A stretch of 9,942 nucleotides of DNA, from the NCBI GenBank assembly GCA_020058145.1, contig JAGVEP010000419.1:1-9942 (forward strand), given 5' to 3'. The position numbers and the translations under genes were made by a program. The stretch comes from Phycisphaerae bacterium. GTDB lineage: Bacteria; Planctomycetota; Phycisphaerae; UBA1845; Fen-1342. Position 1 is the stretch's first letter. The number at the start of each line of letters is the position of its first letter. Of the stretch, positions 5,548 to 9,942 are shown in pieces. The notes under the pieces were generated by a model that made no database searches, was not told where the DNA came from, and saw only the letters and a program-made list of their open reading frames with translations.

Positions 5548-6882
5548 TCACCCGGCCCAATCGTGGGCCCCGAAACGGTAGGCCCACATGGCTTCCAGGA
5601 GCAGCAGACCGGCCACCAGCGTACACCGCAACCCGCTCTTGCAGGCCCGCGTGGCCCAAATCGCGAGCACAATCAGCGCCGGCGTCGCCAGCATCATGTA
5701 CCGTGCCAACGACTCCACGCCAAACGTGTTCCAGCCCGACACGGCGTAGCGTTGCACGAAAATCAGCGGCCCGAGCCAAAGAAACGGCCAGAATCGCCGG
5801 GGCGTGCGGAACATACCGCCGAGGCTCAGGGCCAGGAGGGCCACGGTCAGCGGGATGTTCCAGGCGATGGGATTGGTCAGGTGCGTGAGGCCCGTGGGGA
5901 ACTGCCGGACGGCCCGCCCGAGGTACTTGAACCCATTGGCGATGTTCTCGAGCCGCAGGAACCGGGGCCACTGCGACTCGCCCAACTCGGGAATCCAGTT
6001 GCGGAAGTTGTCGAAGTAGACGGCGGGCGAGCCAAAGCGGCCGGTGAGATACACGGCGTAGCAGGCCACGCCCAGGGATGCGACGACCCCGAGTCCCAGG
6101 AGCGCGCCGCGTCGCCGCGGCTGCGCATTCAGCCAGTGCGCCAGCAGCAGCACCGGAATGAGCGTCACCGCGGTCGGTCGTGTGGCAGTCGCCAGGCCGC
6201 AGGCCAACGCCGCCAGCCACCAACACTGCCGATCGGCCAGCAGCAGGACCGCTACGGTGAGCAGCAAGTTGAGGCTCTCGGCATAGCCGAAACTGTAGAA
6301 ACATGCCGTTGGCCAGCAGAAGACGAGCGCGACCGCAAATAGCGCGCTCTCGGCGTCAAGCTGGCGGCGGACGTAAAGGTAGAGGAGCGCGGCCGCCAGA
6401 AGCGCGCTGAGATTAGCGACCAGGATCATCGCGGTCGGCGTCCCGAGCGCCGCGGCTAATGGCCGACAGAGCCAGGGGTAAAGCGGGAAAAACGCGATGT
6501 TGTACTGCTGCGCACGCGGCGCATCCGGCGGGGTCGGCTCGTAGGCGTAGCCATGTTCGATGATGCCGCGGTAATGCCCGGCGTCCCAATTCAGCAGCGG
6601 TTGCAGGCCGGCCAGGGCGCGGTGAAATTCGTGGCTCAGGGACGAATTCGGGTCGCTGAGCTCGCGGACGATGTGCACCTCCCGCATGTGGATCGGCGGC
6701 TCGAGTCCAGTGCGAATCTGCACGAGTCCCGCGGCACCGGTATACGCCGCCGTCCAGACCACCAGGCGCGTCGCGAGGAAGATCAGCATGGCGAGCGCGA
6801 GTCCCGGCCACAGCCTGGGACGCGCAGCACCGGCCGGCAGGTCCGGCGTGCTCTGGGGGAACAGTAGATTCATCGCGTTCAC
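5548..6882 (-). CDS. PIG-V-like membrane mannosyltransferase / glycosyltransferase
   Basis: This encodes 444 residues with about nine or ten hydrophobic segments, the first at roughly 25-46. Key motifs are WDAGHY (99-104) in the first large extracytoplasmic loop, containing the acidic residue expected of a GT-C-fold enzyme using a lipid-linked sugar; FFPLYPWL (131-138); and RYMMLATPAL (394-403) near the C-terminus. The W-D-x-x-x-Y plus F-F-P-L-Y-P combination is typical of PIG-V, the eukaryotic GPI mannosyltransferase, and its bacterial relatives. The natural donor is probably a polyprenyl-phosphate sugar; the acceptor is unknown. The GTG at 6882 overlaps the pgeF stop codon as GTGA, suggesting coupled translation. 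An ATG three codons later (6873) is an alternative start, and neither has a clear ribosome-binding site. It is the last gene of the minus-strand cluster, so a role in envelope glycans is a reasonable inference. Confidence 0.82.
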   Translation of the reverse strand: MNAMNLLFPQSTPDLPAGAARPRLWPGLALAMLIFLATRLVVWTAAYTGAAGLVQIRTGLEPPIHMREVHIVRELSDPNSSLSHEFHRALAGLQPLLNWDAGHYRGIIEHGYAYEPTPPDAPRAQQYNIAFFPLYPWLCRPLAAALGTPTAMILVANLSALLAAALLYLYVRRQLDAESALFAVALVFCWPTACFYSFGYAESLNLLLTVAVLLLADRQCWWLAALACGLATATRPTAVTLIPVLLLAHWLNAQPRRRGALLGLGVVASLGVACYAVYLTGRFGSPAVYFDNFRNWIPELGESQWPRFLRLENIANGFKYLGRAVRQFPTGLTHLTNPIAWNIPLTVALLALSLGGMFRTPRRFWPFLWLGPLIFVQRYAVSGWNTFGVESLARYMMLATPALIVLAIWATRACKSGLRCTLVAGLLLLEAMWAYRFGAHDWAG

Positions 6883-7637
6883 GTTGGTCGCAGTCCCGCC
6901 ATGAGCCCGAAATGCCCGCAGTCCGGCCCTTCGCGCCGATAAGAGTAGAAAACGTCATTGCGGCACAGCGTGCAGACAGCGGCGCACTCGATGTTCCCGG
7001 CCGACAGGCCCGCGGCGAGCAGTTGCGCGCGATTCGCCGCCCACAGGTCGAAGAACAGCCGCCCGTCGTGTTGCCCAAAGAACTGCTCGCGGTCGGTGAG
7101 AGCTCCCGCGGCCTGGTACACGTCGTCCTGGACCTCGTAGCAGCAGGGTCCGGCACCGGGGCCGATGCCGGCCAGGAGATCCGCGGGCCGGCAGGCGTAG
7201 GACTTTGACATGAGCAAGATCAACTGCTCGGCAAGCCGCGCGACCGTACACCGCCAACTCGCATGCACCAGGCCGAGCACGCGCTGGCGTGGGTCGAACA
7301 CGAGGATGAGCGGGCAATCGGCCGAGAATGTCAGCAGAGGCGTATCGAGGAGCGCCGTGACTACGCCGTCGCACTCGCCGAGCGGGCCGCCCCGGTGCGA
7401 CTTATCCACGACCACCAGCGTGGTCTGGTGGACCTGCTGACAAAAGGCCAAACGCCGCGGATCAAATCCCAAATCGGCGGCCAGCGTCGCGCGGTTCGCG
7501 GCCCGCTGATCTGCGTCGGGACCATCGTGGGGTGCGACGTTCAGCGGTCGCGTCGCGAAGGCGTGTACAAGGCCGGACTCGACGCCAAGTCGCTCGAATT
7601 GGGCATAGCGCCGACCGTGGATGTGCACAATACGCAT
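6879..7637 (-). CDS. pgeF: Peptidoglycan editing factor PgeF (YfiH/LACC1 family)
   Basis: The 252-residue product has the family signature: CQQVHQ (66-71) with H70, ADCPLI (106-111) with C108, HASWR (125-129) with H125, and GIGPGAGPCCYEV (157-169). H70, C108 and H125 match the family's zinc-binding His-Cys-His set. Older annotations call the family laccase or polyphenol oxidase; E. coli work shows it removes UDP-MurNAc-L-Ser made when MurC uses serine instead of alanine, keeping peptidoglycan stems correct. The usual HAGWRG reads HASWRC here, with two glycines changed next to a metal ligand. The ATG at 7637 is supported by the normal N-terminal length, though upstream only a weak GAG is seen. 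The preceding 197 bases contain the hairpin array. murI lies two genes upstream and the glycosyltransferase gene overlaps its stop codon. Confidence 0.9.
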   Translation of the reverse strand: MRIVHIHGRRYAQFERLGVESGLVHAFATRPLNVAPHDGPDADQRAANRATLAADLGFDPRRLAFCQQVHQTTLVVVDKSHRGGPLGECDGVVTALLDTPLLTFSADCPLILVFDPRQRVLGLVHASWRCTVARLAEQLILLMSKSYACRPADLLAGIGPGAGPCCYEVQDDVYQAAGALTDREQFFGQHDGRLFFDLWAANRAQLLAAGLSAGNIECAAVCTLCRNDVFYSYRREGPDCGHFGLMAGLRPT

Positions 7638-7702
7638 CGCTGCTCAGGAACCGTGCTGTGACACCGATTTCCGCAGCGTCGGCCCCGGTGGCCGACGGGG
7701 AA

Positions 7703-7833
7703 CACCGGCAAGATGCCGGTGCCACACCGATGCCGGTGCCACACCGATGCCGGTGCCACACCGATGCCGGTGCCACACCGATGCCGGTGCCACACCGATG
7801 CCGGTGCCACACCGGCAAGATGCCGGTGCCACA
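7703..7833. repeat. Array of seven small hairpins, 22/17-bp units
   Basis: The array begins (7703-7721) and ends (7810-7828) with the same 19-base hairpin, CACCGGCAAGATGCCGGTG, an 8-bp stem with a three-base loop. Between them are five shorter versions, CACCGATGCCGGTG, that lack the same five bases; all are joined by CCA. This gives an exact 17-base direct repeat (ATGCCGGTGCCACACCG) six times over 7713-7814, plus a partial copy at 7820-7833. Each CACCG can pair with the CGGTG on either side. The array begins one base from the lipoprotein stop codon and lies about 65 bases from the pgeF start codon. It has no stop codon in any frame, which produces several spurious open frames. Confidence 0.95.
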
Positions 7834-7834
7834 T

Positions 7835-8665
7835 CTACTCCTTCGACCCCGGCCAGAGCCAACGCATGAGCTCCACCGTGTCGTACCAGCCCTTTTCCAC
7901 GTTGTTCTTGTACGGCGGCCGGCGCGACTCGGGGACTTCACCCGCATGCACGAAAAAATCATCCGGATGCTCGGCGACCCAGGGCTCCCACCCCGTCACG
8001 TCTGCGTTGTGCGTCACGCCGGTGAGCCGCACCAGCGAATTCTCGCACTCGTGGGCCACCGCGAAATCCTCGTCGCGCAGGCCGTCGACCAGCGCCCGCA
8101 CGGCGTCCGCGTGTTGGTAGCACCCCAGCCCGCGGGCGGCGGCGATCCGCGTGTGCCGATCGTCGTCACGCTTCAGCCGCTCCAGCAGCGTGTTGTACAC
8201 CTGCTCAAGGTACTCCTCGGGCACCTGCCGATTCTCGGACAGCCGCGCGAGCGCCAGCGTCGCATCCCCGCGGCAAATCGCGACCGGCGGCCAGACCTCC
8301 TGGGGCGGATAGTCGCGATGGTTGATGATCTTGAGGGCCGCTTCGGTCGCCCGCGGGTCGCCGGTGCGGGCCAGGGCGCGAATGGCGACACACCGCGTCT
8401 GGGGCTCGCTTTCGAGCAGCGCGATGGCGACGAGCCCCTTGATCGACCATTCCTGGTTGAGCTTCTTGCTGGCGGAAATCTGCACCACCGCGTCGCGACG
8501 GGCGTCGGCATCGTCGGAGGAGACGGCGATGAGCATGTACTGCTGCGGCGTCTTGCGCGGCTGGAAGAGCTTCTGGACCCCGACGTCGAGCTTCTGCTCA
8601 ACCTGCCAGTCCTTGCAGCCGGCCGAAAACAGCAGCGCACTACACAGCAGCGCAGCGAACGGCAC
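7835..8665 (-). CDS. Putative lipoprotein with HEAT-like repeats, function unknown
   Basis: Starting from the GTG at 8665, 276 residues are encoded. The N-terminus is hydrophobic and ends in LLFSAGC, a lipobox-like sequence with C17 as the likely lipidated residue, so the protein is probably anchored to a membrane. The rest is a run of amphipathic helix pairs with HEAT/armadillo-like phrases such as ARRDAVVQIS, TRCVAIRALART-GDPRA, HTRIAAARGLG and DAVRALVDGL; these usually form protein-binding scaffolds. The C-terminal part holds many Trp, Pro and acidic residues. The start is uncertain: the GTG lies 10 bases after the murI stop codon but has no clear ribosome-binding site and gives a signal peptide without the usual positive charges. 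An ATG at 8755, inside murI, would supply an arginine-rich leader. Position in the murI-pgeF cluster suggests an envelope role. Confidence 0.72.
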   Translation of the reverse strand: MPFAALLCSALLFSAGCKDWQVEQKLDVGVQKLFQPRKTPQQYMLIAVSSDDADARRDAVVQISASKKLNQEWSIKGLVAIALLESEPQTRCVAIRALARTGDPRATEAALKIINHRDYPPQEVWPPVAICRGDATLALARLSENRQVPEEYLEQVYNTLLERLKRDDDRHTRIAAARGLGCYQHADAVRALVDGLRDEDFAVAHECENSLVRLTGVTHNADVTGWEPWVAEHPDDFFVHAGEVPESRRPPYKNNVEKGWYDTVELMRWLWPGSKE

Positions 8666-8675
8666 GCCAGGCCGG

Positions 8676-9518
8676 TTACGGCCCGCGCAGCGCCGGCCGC
8701 GAGACGTTGACGTAGCGTTCGGGCTCGACCAGTTCGACCTGCTCGATGGGCTCATTGAGGAACCTCGATCCCACCTCTCGAAACCGCGCCGGGTTATCGC
8801 TCACATAACAACGCATCGTACCGGGCGCGGCGGCGGCACTCAAGGAGCCGTATTCGGTGAGGTGGTCGCGGACGGTCAGCGAGGTCGCCTGGCCGCTGTC
8901 CACGATCTGGACGTTGGGGCCGAGGTGGGCGGCGATGGCGGCGCGCAGCAGCGGATAATGCGTGCAGCCCAGGACGATTACGCCGAGGTCCTGTGAGCGT
9001 AGCGGGTCGAGGTACTCCGCGACGGTCAGGCGAACGAGCGGATCGTCGCACGTGCGGCCCTCTTCGACGAGCGGAACGAACAGCGGGCACGCTTTGGTGA
9101 CGACCGGCTGCTGGGGGGCGAGGGCGCGAATGGCCTTGAGGTACGAGCTACTCGCGATTGTGGCCTCGGTGCCGATAACCGCGATCGTCTTGCCGCCGGC
9201 GAGTTGCACGGCCGCGCGAGCACCCGGTTCGACCACGCCGATCACCGGCACCGGCATTTCGCGCTTCAGCTCCGGAAGTGCGAGCGCGCTGGCGGTGTTG
9301 CAGGCGGCCACGATCAGCTTGGGCTCGAAATCCAACAGGAAGCCGGCCGCTTCGAGCGCGAACTGGATGACGGTCGGCCGCGATTTCGTGCCGTAGGGCA
9401 CGCGGGCCGCGTCGCCGAAGTAGACCAGGCTTTCGTCGGGCAGAATTTGGCGCAGATGACGTACGACGGAGAGTCCGCCGAGGCCGGAATCGAACACGCC
9501 GATCGGATTGGTGTTCAC
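8676..9518 (-). CDS. murI: Glutamate racemase
   Basis: MurI interconverts L- and D-glutamate and supplies the D-Glu residue of peptidoglycan stem peptides in the cytoplasm. The 280-residue product starts MNTNPIGVFDSGLGGLSV, with D10 and S11 in the conserved substrate loop. YFGDAARVPYG (33-43) follows. The two catalytic cysteines are C73 in ACNTASA and C185 in GCTHYPLL. The length is normal for the family. The GTG at 9518 is chosen because AAGGAGG lies five bases upstream and the protein then starts at the first beta-strand; the open frame continues upstream through repeat-derived sequence that cannot be part of the enzyme. The lipoprotein gene follows after 10 bases, so the two are probably one transcript. 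Confidence 0.96.
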   Translation of the reverse strand: MNTNPIGVFDSGLGGLSVVRHLRQILPDESLVYFGDAARVPYGTKSRPTVIQFALEAAGFLLDFEPKLIVAACNTASALALPELKREMPVPVIGVVEPGARAAVQLAGGKTIAVIGTEATIASSSYLKAIRALAPQQPVVTKACPLFVPLVEEGRTCDDPLVRLTVAEYLDPLRSQDLGVIVLGCTHYPLLRAAIAAHLGPNVQIVDSGQATSLTVRDHLTEYGSLSAAAAPGTMRCYVSDNPARFREVGSRFLNEPIEQVELVEPERYVNVSRPALRGP

Positions 9519-9523
9519 GCGGT

Positions 9524-9530
9524 CCTCCTT
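9524..9530 (-). promoter_or_regulatory. Ribosome-binding site of murI
   Basis: AAGGAGG on the minus strand, five bases before the GTG at 9518, is a near-perfect Shine-Dalgarno sequence. It settles the start against a longer open frame reaching 9821. Confidence 0.85.
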
Positions 9531-9630
9531 GACCGCCGCTCGGATGCGGTCGCCGGTCGCAGGATAGACCACGGGCGGGTTTGGGGCCAGCCCCCCACGA
9601 AAACCGCGGAGCGGAGTCATTTGCCCAGCT

Positions 9631-9673
9631 AAATTCTCTGCGTTTTCTGCGCTCTTTGCGTCTTCGCGGTTAT
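9631..9673. repeat. Degenerate CTCTGCG/CTTTGCG-type interspersed repeat
   Basis: This short AT-richer stretch is a string of imperfect heptamers: CTCTGCG, TTCTGCG, CTCTTTGCG, CTTCGCGG. It links murI to the preceding gene and overlaps the TAA stop codon (9670-9672) of the prepilin peptidase-like gene. Its composition differs from the surrounding DNA. I recall very similar stretches in intergenic regions of many environmental bacteria, but copy number in this genome cannot be judged here. The rest of the gap (9519-9630) shows no other feature I can support apart from the murI ribosome-binding site. Confidence 0.55.
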
Positions 9674-9942
9674 GAGGAATCGGGCACGAGCCAGCGGCGG
9701 GCGAGGCGGGCCAGGGCCATAGCCGCGGCGGTGACCACCAGCATGAGGCCGATCGCGACCGGGAGGGCGCCGGGATGCGCGGTGAATAGGTCGACCACGT
9801 TGTCGCGGTAGGTTTCCGCAATGTGCTGCGCCGGGCGGCTACACCACAGCGCCAGGAGCAGGCCCAGCGCCAGCCACGGGCCGAACGGAATCGTGGCCGT
9901 GCGCTTGAGCAGCAGCCCGAGCAACCAGCCGAGCAGCGCGAC
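9670..9942 (-). CDS. C-terminal fragment of a probable type IV prepilin peptidase (A24 family), cut by window edge
   Basis: The frame is open from the window edge (9942) to TAA at 9670-9672, giving 90 residues with no start codon in view. It begins with a hydrophobic stretch (VALLGWLLGLLL) and then KRTATIPFGPWLALGLLLAL. The IPFGPxLALG phrase before the last membrane segment is typical of the C-terminus of A24 prepilin peptidases such as PilD and GspO, which cleave and methylate type IV pilin-like proteins at the inner membrane. Unusually, about 55 further residues follow, including another hydrophobic segment (ALPVAIGLMLVVTAAAMALA) and an Arg-rich end. The catalytic aspartates would lie outside the window, so the call rests on one motif. 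It lies upstream of murI on the same strand. Confidence 0.55.
   Translation of the reverse strand, partial: VALLGWLLGLLLKRTATIPFGPWLALGLLLALWCSRPAQHIAETYRDNVVDLFTAHPGALPVAIGLMLVVTAAAMALARLARRWLVPDSS

Noticed and set aside
5485..6342. Plus-strand open frame of 285 codons
   Set aside because: It is antisense to the glycosyltransferase, rich in Gln, Arg, Gly and Pro, and has no recognisable domain.
7703..7833. CRISPR array
   Set aside because: Units are contiguous 17- or 22-base repeats without unique spacers, and no cas genes are present.
7541..7834. Minus-strand frame of 97 codons beginning with ATG right after AAGGAG-TAG at the lipoprotein stop
   Set aside because: The AAGGAG spacing is only three bases, the product is repeat translation followed by random sequence, and it overlaps the pgeF start by about 97 bases.
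7532..8710. Long plus-strand open frame (392 codons) crossing the hairpin array and the lipoprotein gene
   Set aside because: It runs antisense to the lipoprotein, whose lipobox and HEAT-like helices are convincing. It is open only because the 17-base array lacks stop codons in every frame and the DNA is GC-rich.

Overview
The window is GC-rich and looks like chromosomal DNA from a planctomycete, most likely of the Phycisphaerae type. This is inferred from three things: a PEP-CTERM-tagged secreted protein, a secreted peptidase ending in a duplicated dockerin-like calcium loop of the D-F-D-D-I-N-P-F type, and intergenic repeat families that I recall as common in planctomycete and related environmental genomes. 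Most genes are housekeeping or envelope genes. I see no phage, insertion sequence, CRISPR, tRNA or rRNA.

Left part (1-3091). A triplicated 31-bp repeat (1-89) and a 16-bp perfect palindrome (94-109) lie downstream of a minus-strand PEP-CTERM protein gene (197-871). A 385-bp divergent region with a 9-bp-stem inverted repeat separates it from a plus-strand ParA-like ATPase gene (1257-2126). That gene has a TATACT box seven bases before its ATG and no ribosome-binding site, so it may be leaderless. A small VanZ-like membrane protein gene (2104-2505) overlaps the end of parA. Its own 3' end overlaps that of the convergent nadD gene (2477-3091, minus), whose sigma-70-like promoter lies at 3213-3241.

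Middle (3092-5547). A 394-bp divergent region leads to a secreted M28 zinc peptidase of 646 residues (3486-5426): signal peptide, catalytic domain, beta-rich modules, and two calcium-loop repeats. A strong 16-bp-stem hairpin (5456-5497) separates it from the convergent genes on the right.

Right part (5548-9942). All genes are on the minus strand and probably co-transcribed from right to left: the C-terminal end of a probable prepilin peptidase (cut by the window edge), murI (glutamate racemase), a HEAT-repeat-like putative lipoprotein, an array of seven small hairpins, pgeF (peptidoglycan editing factor), and a PIG-V-like membrane glycosyltransferase whose GTG start overlaps the pgeF stop codon. 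murI supplies D-glutamate for peptidoglycan, and pgeF removes wrongly built L-Ser-containing precursors. The cluster therefore looks like a cell-wall unit containing an uncharacterised lipoprotein and an unusual repeat array.

The most unusual structure is the array at 7703-7833. Two copies of a 22-bp hairpin unit flank five 17-bp derivatives that have each lost the same five bases. It begins one base after the lipoprotein stop codon and lies in the presumed leader of pgeF. I did not find a clear new multi-gene defence or mobile system.
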